The position numbers and the translations under genes were made by a program. The notes beneath the pieces are model-generated. The model had not been told where the DNA came from, did no database searches, and saw only the letters and a list, made by a program, of their open reading frames with translations. 64,000 bases of DNA, taken from Tulasnella sp. 424 (lineage: Eukaryota; Basidiomycota; Agaricomycetes; Cantharellales; Tulasnellaceae). Every line of letters starts with the position of its first letter. Positions within the stretch are counted from its first letter, which is position 1. Below, one piece after another: positions 9,893 through 21,216 of the stretch. The stretch is taken from the NCBI GenBank assembly GCA_019633425.1, contig WSUB01000010.1:124001-188000 (forward strand), in the 5' to 3' direction.

Positions 9893-11863
9893 CTAAAGGT
9901 TCCTGGGCAAGTACATCCCGTATGGATCGTACTGGCTACTGTAGCTCTTCGAAGGGGCTTGTGACAGACCCATATTAGAGAAGCGAAATTGGCTCGCGTC
10001 TCTCTGTTCGAACTCGAAACGAGGGTGGCCGCCAATGGCGTGTTCGTAATCACGCCGCTGTGACCTGAAAACTCAATCAAATTCTGTCTACACGAGAAGG
10101 AATCGAAGTTCTGGCTCACCTCGTTGCACGCTCGAGTCCGGGAGGGTGATGAAATGATGCGGGTTGGACCCTGCGTCCTCCTGCTCGCAGTGATGTTGGT
10201 AGCTCGGCCATGACCGTCGAGGAGGGAATGGCGGCATCATGTATCGCTCTTGAAGAGTCGTTAAAGGGTATCAGTGGAGAAGGTTCGCAATACGCTGACA
10301 CAACCGTGAGCGTGGCGTTTAGGTCGTCATCTTCTGGTGGAGGATATCGTGCGGAACGAGTCTCAGCTGCTGTCGGGGGCCGTGGTATCGGTGCCGGCAT
10401 TGGAATGTCGTGGTTTGGATCAAAATTTCGATATTTGGGCGGGTCTGCATAGGATATTTCCCTCGCCAGATTGTCTGGCGAACGTCGCCGAAAAGCGTAC
10501 GGTCTACTTCGACAAGGCGGAGGCCAGCGGTCTGGTCCCAAGTCGGAATTCCGCCTGTATTCGGGAGCAGAATGCACGCTATAACACGGGCCGTCATCAC
10601 TCTCGTGACGTCTGTTCGAGTGCGACGGGACGGACGAGTTCATCGTCCTCCATGCCAGCTCCCGGCGTTCGATCTCCCATTGAAGATCGGATTCCCTCTC
10701 CAATGCGCGACGCAGTTGCTTCTCCAGGGCCCATGACTGACTAGCACTGTGTCTTTCGGAGTCTTGTCGTTGCCACGTCCGGGGAGGAGGTGTGGTGTAG
10801 CGTTCATCCTCATCTACCAGCCTTCGCCGTCCTTGGTCGCGGGTTCGAGATTTTGAACCGACTTCCGAGCTCCTTTGACTTTCTTGCTGTCGTACAGATA
10901 CCGGCCGAGCGACTGCGCTGCCGGCAGAGATGGCCCCGCATACTGCCTTCTCGACGTGACTGAGGTCCGATGTCGTCTTGTTTAGAGAGACATTGAAGAA
11001 GGTGGCTTCACCTGTCTCCAGTCCTCCTCCCTTTTCAACTAATGGAGCTGGAGGAGCGGAGAACACAGTCCTTGTAGCCGAATAAACTGGGTTCAATCCG
11101 GCGGTAGTCCCTCCAGCTTCTCTCTGTTCTCTCCGACTCCTAGTCAGACAGAAGACAAACGCCCCGACAAGTGCCATGCCTAGCATTGTGAGGGGAATGC
11201 CGATGGCCAAAGGGTTCGTGCGGCCTGTGCTAGAAAGGTCTTTGGGATTTGGAAGGGGAGAAGTTGTAGATGGGAACAGAGACAACGTGCTGGACGTCAG
11301 AAGGCTCGAAACGGTTGGGCTTGGCTCCATTGCTGCAATGGGGGTTCAGAGAGAGTTGGGCATCGGTTAAGAGTGGACGTACGAGAAAGGTCGAAGTCCG
11401 GGGAGGCATAATAATCTCCAAAATCGGACTTCATTTTAATAAAGAAGGAAGCTTGGTTGGTTATGTTAGGCGCGATACTGTCACAGGTCGTAAGCGTTTG
11501 CTTGCGATGGGGAGGGAAGCTTACTTACATGGACATCGAGTAACTGGAGGACGATCCGTTCTGGCTGACGGACGGCCAAATTGCGTCACCGCAATCGTCT
11601 CCGCCATCGACTTCGACGCAGAGAGAGAAGGAAGGCGAAACGATGGCTTGGTTGCTTTGCCTTCGGATGAGGACGGAAATCCTTAGCGAAACCAGGTAGC
11701 GCTTAACAGGATATCAAGAATAATTCACCTACCATGAAGCGGTTATCATTTGACCAGGTTCAAAGGTCTCCCCTGATTGAGGAGAGGTCCATTTGACATC
11801 TTCAGTTTCGTCAGCACGGGCGAAAGCCGAAGCCAAGACAGGCAGCCAATAGAAGGATCGCAT
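9893..11863 (-). CDS. Single-pass membrane protein with secreted Ig-like N-terminal part and long cytosolic tail
   Basis: The start at 11863 gives a signal peptide (MRSFYWLPVLASAFARA), then VKWTSPQSGETFEPGQ and ASWISVLIRRQ, a pattern like the Knh1/Kre9-type Ig-like repeats of fungal surface proteins. Further exons carry CVEVDGGDDCGDAIW, then NITNQASFFIKM, then a Ser/Thr-rich stalk. One membrane segment follows (AIGIPLTMLGMALVGAFVFC) with a basic stop-transfer RSRREQR. The roughly 350-residue tail is rich in Ser, Pro and Arg and includes a short helical piece (ALEKQLRRALERESDLQWE). At 10116 the frame stops, but a good GTGAGC donor just before it and a TTTTCAG acceptor allow a further exon ending QYDPYGMYLPRNL at 9893, which I prefer. 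The architecture suggests a surface sensor or anchor, but function is unknown. Confidence 0.7.
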
Positions 11864-12295
11864 GTCGAGGCGCTCAGGTGTCCGACACGTCGAGAGTGTC
11901 ACGAAAAAGGAGGAATCGACACGTCAAAAGAGGTCCGAGGATGAGCAGGGTGGAGAGGAAAAAGGCAGCAGTTCAACCCGTTCCGGGAAGTGGTTGGGTC
12001 CAACCTGCGCCCCGTCCGATTCGGGATCACGATGCCGCGGCTACATTGGAATTCTCCAGAAAAGATTAGCAACTGAGTCGAATACACTTCGGGACAAAAG
12101 CTATCTGAACCGAAGGCATGTCGAGGTTACCCAGGGCCTTTGTTACTGAGGTTTGTGAGTTCAAAGAGGTTGTGTGTATCGCTCAACGTTGCTCCGCGTC
12201 AATCACCGTTTACAGCCGAGGTTCGGACCTCAAATATCGACGTCCCAACGACAGAAGGATGAAAATACAACACGACATCCTCACTCACTTTCACT

Positions 12296-13039
12296 ATGTC
12301 CTCCGATCTGCAGTCATTAGTCGACACCATTTCTGAACAAGTTAGTCTCCGATGAAGTTTGTCGCGAGGGAGCCACGGACTGCTGACCGACGCTACGCGC
12401 TCTCTAGGAAGAGAGCCTCCGTTTCCCCTATTTCTCTTCTGACATCGCATGGGAAGTTGGGAGTGCTGTCAGAGAGCGATTCATGAATGCCAGGTCGCAA
12501 GGCCGCTTCGAAAAGCAAGGCTGCGTCATCCAAATATCTACGTTTACGGGCCAGACGCTCTTCGCTGCGGCTGTCGGTGATGAGAGCGCCATTGGACCTG
12601 TTAACTGGAAATGGGTTGAAGGGAAGAAAGACGTGGCAAGGAATTGGAACCATAGCTCGTTCTATGTTGGGCAGCATGCAATACTGAAGGGTTGGGAGGT
12701 TAGTACCGTGCGCGGGCGCCTGGGGTCGTGTTTATGACACACTGACGTGTTCTTTAACTAATAGAGAGAACAATATGCGTTCGGCGGTGGCTTCCCAATC
12801 TGGATCAAGGGCTGTCCGTCGGCTCCCCTGGCGATCATCGTTGTGTCGGGGCTGGCCGAAGAGGACGATCATCAACGTGAGTGTCCTTGAGTTGGTCAAG
12901 AATTTTTGCTTACCTATCTGTCTTAGTGATTGTTGATACACTATCCGACTACCTCCCTCGCATGAAGCCCGTTGCATGGCGGACGGGTCGGCTGCCACCA
13001 ATCGGGAGGAAGCCTTCAAACCACACCCTGACACGATAG
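12296..13039 (+). CDS. UPF0303 / heme-degrading-domain-like protein (Ybr137w family)
   Basis: Cytosolic protein of the UPF0303 (DUF967) family. Its yeast member Ybr137w is reported to associate with tail-anchored-protein targeting factors. The first exon reads MSSDLQSLVDTISEQ. The next exons give FSSDIAWEVGSAVRERF, GCVIQISTFTGQTLFAAAVG, GPVNWKWVEGKKDVAR, HSSFYVGQH, then EQYAFGGGFPIWIKGC and LAIIVVSGLAEEDDHQ, and a last exon VIVDTLSDYLPRMKP ending TAG at 13037-13039. Block order and spacing match the family. The three introns have clear acceptors, but the first donor (GTTAGT) and third-exon donor are somewhat weak. Biochemical function remains unclear in the family as a whole. Confidence 0.85.
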
Positions 13040-13468
13040 AGTGTCAAAAAAGGGTCCCACGCACATTTCCTTAGCTCATTGCAAGCTACGGGGACTTTAA
13101 AAGTGTCGAAGCCCCGCTCACGAAACAGGGGCCTGCAGGATACCGCGTTTCGAGAGCTGGTGACACTGCGATGACGTACGGGTTGGGATATGTATTACTA
13201 CTGCGCTTGCAGGTCGGGCCTTCGTTCAGCGAATGTATTTACCATCGATATTTGTATATTATTCACCTGTCTGCTTTTCGAGCGGCGTTGTAAGGGAAAG
13301 ACTGCTTTATTTGGGAGACTCAGGGTCGGGGTTTTGTTTTTTGTTGATTTTTGCGAAGTTGCTAGAACAAACATCCGTGAAGTCACACGCCAACGCTGGC
13401 CTCAGTTCACGTCCTAATTTCTACCACCACCACCCTCCCACCCGAACCGCAAAGCCAAGCTCACCACT
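13040..13468 (+). promoter_or_regulatory. Intergenic region with the presumed promoter of the Rap1-like gene
   Basis: It lies between two same-strand genes. The right end is a C/T-rich leader (CACCACCACCCTCCCACC) just before the ATG at 13469. No other gene is visible. Confidence 0.35.
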
Positions 13469-15025
13469 ATGATTTCCGCCGGCTCAGAAGACCTGGGACG
13501 ACTATTTACTGCTGCTGGACGACCTCTCCTGTTTGACTTGGGCTTGATTAAGCAAGAGGAGCTCATCCGTGAACTTACGAGGACCATTCGGGTATGGAAC
13601 ACTCCCACTGAGTCGCTGATCGACCTGAGACTGATAGCCCTCCTCTTGTAACGTCAATAGGACTTTGGAGGGAGAGTAGTGACGCCTCAAGATCCGGATA
13701 GAGGACTACGCTATGTCCTTTATGACCAGAATGACCATAAACCCTCTTTGCTGACGAGCCTGGCTCGTCGTTCGGACCGAATTTGCCTCAAGTGGGACTG
13801 GATACTTGACTGCCATGAACACAAGAGACTTGTCACAGAAAACAACTACTCTGGAAATCGTTTCATCTCCACTGGACCTCGCTCTGACGCACCTCCTCTC
13901 GCCCCCGCCGAAGTCCTCGGGGCCGAATGCCCATACCCGACGAGTCAGCCTTCAGCCTCCACCTCATCTGCACATCGCTTCCGAAGCCCAAGTATGCCTC
14001 GCACACCTTTGTCTTCGGCGGCGTCGACTTCCTATGATCCTCAGGACCACGTTTCGCCCGGTGGCACGAGGGCGGTGGAGGCAAAGTCTGCTTCTGGACG
14101 ATCTCACAAGAGGAAACGAGGAGAGAGCACCGTTGCTCGCTCGAAGAAAGCGAGGCAGGCGAATGGGAAAGCCCCAAAGATGCAGGACAAGGCCGACGAA
14201 GAAGAGGACATAGATGGAGTGGCGCTTGCGGAGCAAGAGCCTACTGAGACCTATCTTCCTCCTCCGCCGAAAAAGACCGTAAAGAATGAGTGGTTCGGAT
14301 ATGACTACACCGAGGATGATTACGAATGTAAGCGTGTCCACAGCACTTGGCGCAGTTTCCATGAATCTAGACTGACCTCTGATTGAATTTGCAGACATGA
14401 AGCAGTGCATCACTGCCATCTGCGAGAGGCAATACGATCCCGATTTCAAGCAGTTGTGGAAAGACATGGCGAAGGCTGTATGTTACAGGCGCTCCTTAGA
14501 CTCTGAGTAACGAGAGGCTGACAAATGATATTTCATGTTTGCAGGCTAAGCATCACAATGCTCCTGGATGGAAACATTTCTTCGAGAAAAACGAGAGTCG
14601 CCTAGCCACTGAAGTCCCCTCCCTCCGGAGACTATATGATACCTCTAGCGACGATGAGGGTGTCAAGAACAAAGCTGCCAAAACATCCAAAAGGCCTGCC
14701 TGGAAGCCAAAGGAGGTTTTTAAGGACCGTTCTGTGGAGGAGAAAGTCTCTGAAGATGATCGTCGAAAACTCATCAAGTTTATGGCTGACGCACCAGATG
14801 GCGGCATCACTCAGGAGGAGCTGCTCCAGAACTTTTGTCGCATGGTGAGTGCGGAGGGCGAAAGTGCCAAGCGAGGTTGATGGTTCTGAGTGAACCATTT
14901 TCCCGCAGAATACGCATCACTCTTGGCGGACGTGGCAGCGCTTGATTCTTGATAACAAGACCTCGTTCGACCGTGCAGTTGCGCGTCGACGCGAGCTAAA
15001 CAGAAATGGTGGCTATCGCACGTGA
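13469..15025 (+). CDS. Rap1-like BRCT protein with Myb-like repeats (telomere/chromatin factor)
   Basis: Probable homologue of the telomere protein Rap1. An N-terminal BRCT domain begins RLFTAAGRPLLFDLGLIKQ and includes ELTRTIRDFGGRVVTP and ICLKWDWILDCHEHKRLV. A low-complexity linker of about 130 residues follows, with a nuclear-localisation-like cluster (SHKRKRGESTVARSKKAR). Next comes a Myb-like module: DYTEDDYEYMKQCI, DFKQLWKDMAKAKHHNAPGW and KHFFEKNESRL. A second similar module follows: SEDDRRKLIKFMADA, ITQEELLQNFCRMNTHHSW and RTWQRLILDNKTSF. Five exons were read, with a TGA at 15023-15025. I do not see the C-terminal RCT protein-interaction domain of yeast Rap1, so the protein ends just after the second repeat. 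BRCT plus Myb order supports Rap1 over other BRCT proteins, but orthology is an inference. Confidence 0.7.
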
Positions 15026-15700
15026 TGGTTATTGTTTTTTTCCTGTAGTCTACTTCTTCCGGCCTAGTATCCTTCGTCTGACATACCCTCCCATCGCATC
15101 CCCTGTTTCCACGTCGCTCGATATTATTATATGGCTGTATACTTTTTCTCATCTTTCCCCTTGTGATTCAGTTTGTTGCAACGATATTTCCCGCCGGCTT
15201 GTTTTGGTCCCTACCTGTGCAGTCCACGTGCTGGAAACTTTGGGAATTGACAGTGCACGGGGTAAGCCTAGGTCTTCAATTGCCTCTGACACATCCGAAG
15301 GGGCCCCAGCCGGCGAGGATATGACCGTGTTATCTAAGGGCCGTGATTCGGCAGCTATATGACATAATATGCATTGTTTGAGGTTGGACGGTAGTCTAAA
15401 TGCCAACGCTCGTTGATGAGAGGGACAGCGTCAGCTGCCCATCTTCTGGCACAATCTCGGAAGGCGTTCAGGATTGATTGAATTTGATAAGATGGTACGA
15501 GACGCAGCTGTGACGCAGTATGTCCACGCCTAGAAGCGGCCGCCGGGACCCTGACGAAGATGGCTCTTGGCTGGGAATGGGAATTTGGAAAATAAAATGG
15601 TGCCATTCCATCTGGGACCGACCACCCTCCACCTTCCTTCGCTCGTTCAATAACCCTCGCAGCCTCATTGGCTTCATCTTCACTCTCCCTCACCCCCACC
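15026..15700. other. Intergenic region, promoter of ERG5, no other gene seen
   Basis: Short frames on both strands lack family resemblance. The right end is pyrimidine-rich (CACTCTCCCTCACCCCCACC) immediately before the ERG5 ATG, a typical strong-promoter leader in fungi. Confidence 0.35.
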
Positions 15701-17564
15701 ATGGCCGCCAACGTTGTGACCGACCATGTCTCCGCTACAATCCCAGCCTCGACGAGTCTTCCTTCCTTCGTCTCGACCACAGCAGCCTACGAGGCTTTGT
15801 CCTCTCATAAAATTCTCGTCTCTGTAGCAGCTGTCATCGTCTCCATCCTAGCTCTCGAGCAAGCCGTCTACCGGTCAAAAAAAGGACGCCTCCCTGGTTC
15901 AACATGGACTATCCCAATCATCGGCAAGTTCATGGACAGCATGAACCCAACGATGGAGGGATACATTAGCCAATGGAACCAGGGTCCCCTCAGCGCTCTT
16001 AGCGTCTTCCATATGTTCGTCTGTTGCGAAAACGCTCGTTGGGATTGCCCCCAAAGCTGACTGTATTTGCAAAACAGTTTCATTGTCATGGCCTCGAGCA
16101 ACGAGTACACTCGCAAAATCTTCAACTCTCCGACCTACGCCGAACCTTGCCTTGTCGCCTCAGCTAAGGAGATTCTTGAACCTGACAATTGGTAAGCAAA
16201 TGAGGCTTGCAGTACATGCGTCCGCGGACATTGAGATATCACTTATCAGGGTGTTCTTGACCGGCAAGCTTCACGCTGATTATCGGCGGGGTCTGAATAA
16301 TTTGTTTACGCGCAAGGCAATTTCGTACGCCTCATTTCCCGTTATCATCTCAGATAACTCACTGACGCAATCGTTCGTTCGGCTGTGCAGAATTTATCTT
16401 GCCGTCCAGGATAAAGTTACCCGCGTGCACTTCGCCCGCTGGCTTGCCGACCCCAAAGCTGAGCATGAAGATATCATGAACAAAATTCGCGACTTGAACA
16501 TGGAGACCTCTCTTCGAGTCTTCTGCGGTAGCCGCATCCCTCAACCCGCCATTATGGAGATCACCGAACAATATTGGCTGATTACGCTCGCTCTTCAACT
16601 CGTCAACTTCCCACTGGCTATTCCTGGCACAAACGTCTACAATGCCAAGCAATGCCGCAAGCGCGCCATGAAGCACCTCGAGGAAGCCGCTCGTCTCTCC
16701 AAGATCGCAATGGCTGCCGGAGAGACGCCAGAGTGCCTGGTCGACGAATGGGTCACCCAGATGAGGGTGGAAGATGAAAACTCCAAGGGCAAGACCGACT
16801 TCTCCGACCACGAAATTGCCCAAGTCGTCTTGTCCTTCCTCTTCGCTTCTCAGGACGCAATGTCTAGCGGTACCATCTACCTCTTCCAGCATTTCGCCGA
16901 ACATCCTGAAATCATGGCCAAGGTCCTCGAAGAACACGACAAGATTCGACCTGATCCCTCCACCCCCTTGACTTTGGATCAAATGGACCAGTTGACTTAT
17001 CTGAAGGCTGTGGTTAAGGAGAGCTTGCGTCTGAAGCCACCGGTCACAATGGTAGGTCTTCCCGATGAACCTGGCTGGACTTTCCCCTAATGTCGACCTT
17101 TCCTCTTTTACAGGTTCCTTATAAGACGACTCGTGCTTTCCCCATCTCCGACACCTACACCGTTCCGGCAAACGCCATGATCATCCCGTCCATCTATCCT
17201 TCCCTTCACGATCCTGAAGTTTACCCCGAACCTGGAAAACTCATTCCCGAGCGCTGGCTTGATCCCGAGTCTCCCGCCAATAAGAACCCCAAAAACTACC
17301 TTATCTTTGGTTCCGGCCCACACAAGTGCATCGGTCAAGAGTACGCTATGCTTCACATGGCGAACACCATCGTTACTGCGGCTGCAACCATGCAGTGGGA
17401 CCACAAGCGTACACCTGATAGTGATAAAGTCCAAATTATCGCGACGTGAGTATTCTGAGTTTGACCTCATGGTGGCGGAGCAGACGTTGATATCGTGTTC
17501 GAATAGACTCTTCCCGAAAGACGGTTGTTTGCTTCGTTTCAGACAGCGCGGTGCTGCTGCGTAG
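15701..17564 (+). CDS. ERG5: C-22 sterol desaturase, cytochrome P450 CYP61 (ERG5)
   Basis: ER-membrane P450 that introduces the C-22 double bond late in ergosterol synthesis. Near the N-terminus is a membrane anchor (HKILVSVAAVIVSILALEQ) followed by the Pro-rich hinge RLPGSTWTIPIIGKFMDS. CYP61-type blocks follow: NPTMEGYISQWNQGPLSALS, VMASSNEYTRKIFNSPTYAE, LTGKLHADYRRGLNNLFTRK. The I-helix segment is LSFLFASQDAMSSGT, the K-helix has KESLRLKPPV, the PERF-like region is PERWLDPES, and the heme loop is FGSGPHKCIGQE with the Cys ligand. Six exons; the last ends GAAA and TAG at 17562-17564. All key P450 residues are present and the length is normal. Very secure call. Confidence 0.95.
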
Positions 17565-17900
17565 ATGTGTTCCCCGACGTGCCTAAATGCTCAGAGTCTT
17601 GAGAGTCGTGACTAATAGTAAACTATTACTGGTTAGATAATAGAGTTCGCCTTACACTCCCTCCTTTTCGTATCAACGCCCCCCCAACTGGGAGACCCGC
17701 GCGCGTGTGTCCATGTTCCTATTCTTGTCACTAAGCATCTCTTGCATGCCGCGTTCTGAATCGCTTCATGGGTAAGTGTCTCAAGAGGACTTGAATGCCT
17801 CGGATTGTCAATTCCGCGGACTCTCCTAAAGGGGCTGGATGCCGTTCCCAAGACGTCCGCTACCGACGCCTGAGTCTCACGTACCGCCAGGATACCAGAG

Positions 17901-17907
17901 TATAAAA
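17901..17907 (+). promoter_or_regulatory. TATA box of the small secreted protein gene
   Basis: TATAAAA lies 83 bp before the ATG at 17990. It is followed by a C/T-rich leader (CTCTCTCTCTCTCCATC) up to the start. Together these look like a strong, regulated fungal promoter. Confidence 0.55.
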
Positions 17908-17989
17908 GCCAATGGATCTTGGATGCAAAGGTCTTGTCTACTAAGCGTCAACGTTTCCTCAAACATTTCGATCTCTCTCTCTCTCCATC

Positions 17990-18700
17990 ATGCACACAGC
18001 TTTCTTCCTGTTCGTTTCCTTCCTCACGAGCTTCACTCTCGGCGTTGTCCAAGCAGGCACAGTGCAGCTCCCTGCATTCGAACACATCTTAACCGGGACG
18101 GTCGTCACATCACCTTCCGAGTCTCAATCTTACATCACGTCCCCGTATGGGAAGCGTCTGACCGCCGCTGGGTATCTTGGAGGCAATTTCACTAAGCCCG
18201 ACGGAACCCTCGTCGCCAACGTACACCCGAACGTTGGAGGCGATAGTGGGATCACTGATAATAATGGTGTCTTGCATGGTAAGTCTTCAAAGCTCGATGG
18301 CTCAGGGTATGGACGACGCTGATGGACCTACTTCTGGTATGACCGATGATCATAGTCGACACCCGGATGACATGGAAGTTCGTCGACGACGAGGCGTATG
18401 GATTCCTTCACGCTATCGGTTATGGGATTGCATACGTGAACGATACGTTGTATATGTGCGTCGGATCCAGGCAACGTTCTGAGACGCCGAAAAGAGCTCA
18501 AGTCACCTCTCGCTAACCTCTGCAGGGAGTTTGAAACGGACTCGAAGAACCACCAAGACCTCAATGACAAGTACTGGATCGGGTACGGCACGTTTGATGG
18601 ACCCATCTGGAGCATTTACATTTTTGCGGTAAGCGACCACATCCTACCATTGGAGAAATTCAACCCTGCTCAACGGCAGATTGCACAGCTTGCCCAATGA
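17990..18700 (+). CDS. Small secreted protein, DUF3237-like
   Basis: About 170 residues with a clear signal peptide (MHTAFFLFVSFLTSFTLGVV, cleavage near VQAG). The mature part contains YGKRLTAAGYLGGNFTKPDG, NVHPNVGGDSGITDNNGVLH and VDTRMTWKFVDDEAYGFLHA. The spacing of GG-F, P-GG-D-G and D-R-T-D-D resembles DUF3237 proteins, small barrel-like proteins of unknown role. Four exons; the last adds only IAQLAQ before TGA at 18698-18700. There is one N-glycosylation sequon (NFT) and a second (NDT). It converges on COX10 with about 117 bp between stops. The secretion call is solid, the family call moderate, and function unknown. Confidence 0.7.
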
Positions 18701-18817
18701 GACAGAGAGCGTTGCTGGGGTCTTTCCGAGTCCGAACGCTCAGTAGCGAACGTAAAATACACTTGTTGAAGGGGGAATAAACATACTGCACTAATGGAAA
18801 GGCTCTACTTGGTCTCT

Positions 18818-20167
18818 CTACTCGGGCGTATCTGCAGTCGCTGCCTCCCGCTCCTTTTCCTTCTCATCATGCTTCTCAGCCTCGGCCAGCCCAATCCATT
18901 CTAACCACGACGCGCCTTGCTTATGCACCATCATAAGAGCAAGGGTGACGGGCAGCCACCACAAACTGTTGTGCCACAAGCGCCTTGCTTCCTTGTCCCC
19001 TGGCCTTCTCCAGAACTTCCACGCGTTGGCCAACAGGATGGCGTTTGGCACAGCGCTGGTCGCTGCGAAGGCCCAAGTCGTCAAGCCTGACAAGGGCGTT
19101 AAGACTGTGCAGACGCCTGCCAGCAAGGCCGTGTGTCGAAGTGAGACCAACGCGTTCTTCTTCGGGTCGGTGACCGGAAGCATCTTGTATCCTCCTTGCG
19201 CGTAAGACGTGCGGACGAGATGTGCGAGGGAGTTAAAGTGCGGGAATTGCCAAGAGAAGAGGAGCATGAAGAGCGTGAAGGCTCCGAGTGGGCTGTCTGC
19301 GGTTCCGGCAATGTGGACGAGGTCGGGGAAGTAGGACGCTATGGAGCTTGTAAAGTCGAGGAAGGGAGGTGGGAAGAGTTCGATTGGTGATGTCGGTGAT
19401 GGCCACAAACGTCCGTTGCAGGCCGTCCAGCCCATTACAGGTGGAATTGCTCCGACGACTGCTCCGACCCACGTATTTGCAATGCTCGTCCTCTTCATAC
19501 GTGTGTATATCCCGCTGTACAGGACGATGTTGAGCACGCCAAGCCCTGCTGTCAACGGATTCACGAAGGTCAACAGGACCGCAGGGCCAGCGACTCCCGT
19601 AACGGCGGCAAACCCGGCGGCGTGCAACGGAGTAATAGCCTTGCGGACGAGCGGTCTATTCCGTGTCCTAGCCATTTGAGCGTCGAATGGAACCTCGATC
19701 ATCTGGTTGATTGTGTTTGCAGTCGCTGAACATAGGGCGGTCCCAGCCGCTGTCCCCAGCAGCACCGGCAGGGTCGCGGGTAGTGGTGACAGTGCGACTC
19801 CAGACATGGCGGTTAGGACTACCAGTGTGGTCAACCTGGCCTTTGAAAGCTGCATGTATATTTTGGGTAGACGTGCCAACGTGAGGGGAGGAACGGGTTT
19901 GTACTCGGTGACATGGGGAGGCGGATACGTCGTTGTCGGGGGAGTTATTGTAACTGGAGGTAGCTTTGTGTCGCTAAGCGTCGGATTTGGATGGGCATGT
20001 GAAGTGCTGGGGTTGGAGGAGGGAGCGGGTGGGACGGCATCTTGGGATGCTAAGGCGACATTTGGTGCCGGACGAGAGTAGGAAATTTGACGAAAGCCCG
20101 TCCGAGTGTGCCTAAGACTTGATGGCGCTAACGTTGGCCGTACTAGGCGTTGACACTTGGGCAGCAT
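18818..20167 (-). CDS. COX10: Protoheme IX farnesyltransferase (heme O synthase), COX10
   Basis: Inner-mitochondrial-membrane UbiA-type prenyltransferase that attaches farnesyl to heme B to make heme O, the first step toward heme A for cytochrome c oxidase. The intronless frame of 449 residues has a basic, Ser-rich N-terminal presequence (MLPKCQRLVRPTLAPSSLRH). The core carries the catalytic first Asp-rich loop, NTINQMIEVPFDAQMARTRN, with RPL after it. It also has YTRMKRTSIANTWVGAVVGA and SWQFPHFNSLAHLVRTSYAQ with GGYKML, the COX10 signatures. Multiple membrane helices are visible. The C-terminus is charged (KHDEKEKEREAA). Length and motifs are complete. Confidence 0.95.
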   Translation of the reverse strand: MLPKCQRLVRPTLAPSSLRHTRTGFRQISYSRPAPNVALASQDAVPPAPSSNPSTSHAHPNPTLSDTKLPPVTITPPTTTYPPPHVTEYKPVPPLTLARLPKIYMQLSKARLTTLVVLTAMSGVALSPLPATLPVLLGTAAGTALCSATANTINQMIEVPFDAQMARTRNRPLVRKAITPLHAAGFAAVTGVAGPAVLLTFVNPLTAGLGVLNIVLYSGIYTRMKRTSIANTWVGAVVGAIPPVMGWTACNGRLWPSPTSPIELFPPPFLDFTSSIASYFPDLVHIAGTADSPLGAFTLFMLLFSWQFPHFNSLAHLVRTSYAQGGYKMLPVTDPKKNALVSLRHTALLAGVCTVLTPLSGLTTWAFAATSAVPNAILLANAWKFWRRPGDKEARRLWHNSLWWLPVTLALMMVHKQGASWLEWIGLAEAEKHDEKEKEREAATADTPE

Positions 20168-21216
20168 CGGACACTCGAAATGTGCGAGCCAATGGGGGTC
20201 CGAAATTTAGAAGGGAAAGTAGACTGTCCCAGGGTTAGCTAGTTCAGGTTCCCCCACTTCGGTCTTCGGCTTGCTGAGTCCTCTGTATGTGCGAATTGGT
20301 TACGGTGATCCCTAGAAATTAGGGAAGATGAAAGTAAAATTAGTCTTGAGCTTGTCGGACTTTGAGTCTTCCGCCGGGGATTCAACCCCACCCTACTTCA
20401 CATGGCCACACATGGCATGCGATACAGGCCTTGCAAGCACCGCTTTTTACGCTGGTTAATGTATTCCACATACCGTCAGACATCCGAACAGTCACATTTA
20501 TGTACTCATATCTTGTTTATTAAATTAATGTTCGGAATATCCGGACCGAAAGGTAACCCCTGGAACGCCATCGAATTTCATGTGCCGTTTCGGGCTTTGA
20601 AGGTGACTTCTAGCAATCTTCTACGCGTCAAGAAGAATCCATCAGCTACAGAAATAACCCCATCGGCACTGCCAATGAAGATCCTGGAACTCTTTTCCCT
20701 AAATCCTCGGAATGGTGCACCTCTTGTCTCTATTCAGTTGGTGGGAGAAACCTGCACCTGCATGCACCGGCACCGTGAATCCGTCACAATCACCTCCACC
20801 ATCCTATGCACCATCTCAACGAGATCTTGGGTCCTGGGAGTCTCATGGTAATTGCTCAGTTATTGCACTCTGTAACCTTGTCTCAACCCTCTCCTCCCCG
20901 GAACCTCGAAATCTCCAAGACTCCGCATTTTGACCCACGAGGCTAAGAGGCGACCAACAAGCGAGTATCAGACAATGTCCATGCAATTACAGGTTATTTT
21001 TGTTATTTACGGGTACATCAACGGTTAGGAGGAAGCAATCGCAAAATACAATTAGGCACAACGGAAGAAATCAGGAAACGAAAACACGAGCGAAAGACAA
21101 ACATACTGCACCGGCATCATGAGAGTAGTCGTGAAAAGAGAGGTAAGATGAGTGAGGAAAATATATCAGTATCAAAATAAACCAAGACAGAACCATGCGG
21201 GTGAAAGGTTTCATCC
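20168..21216. other. Intergenic region, no supported gene
   Basis: It holds the COX10 promoter on its left and the 3' UTR of the TVP38-type gene on its right (AT-rich, about 20990-21200). Plus-strand frames at 20402-20933 show no recognisable protein. Confidence 0.4.

Noticed and set aside
12296..17564. A functional cluster of UPF0303, Rap1-like and ERG5 genes
   Set aside because: They share a strand, but each has its own promoter space and there is no known pathway link.
20360..20400. tRNA-like T-arm (GGGGATTCAACCCC)
   Set aside because: The loop size does not fit a T arm, and no acceptor, D or anticodon stem can be paired on either strand.
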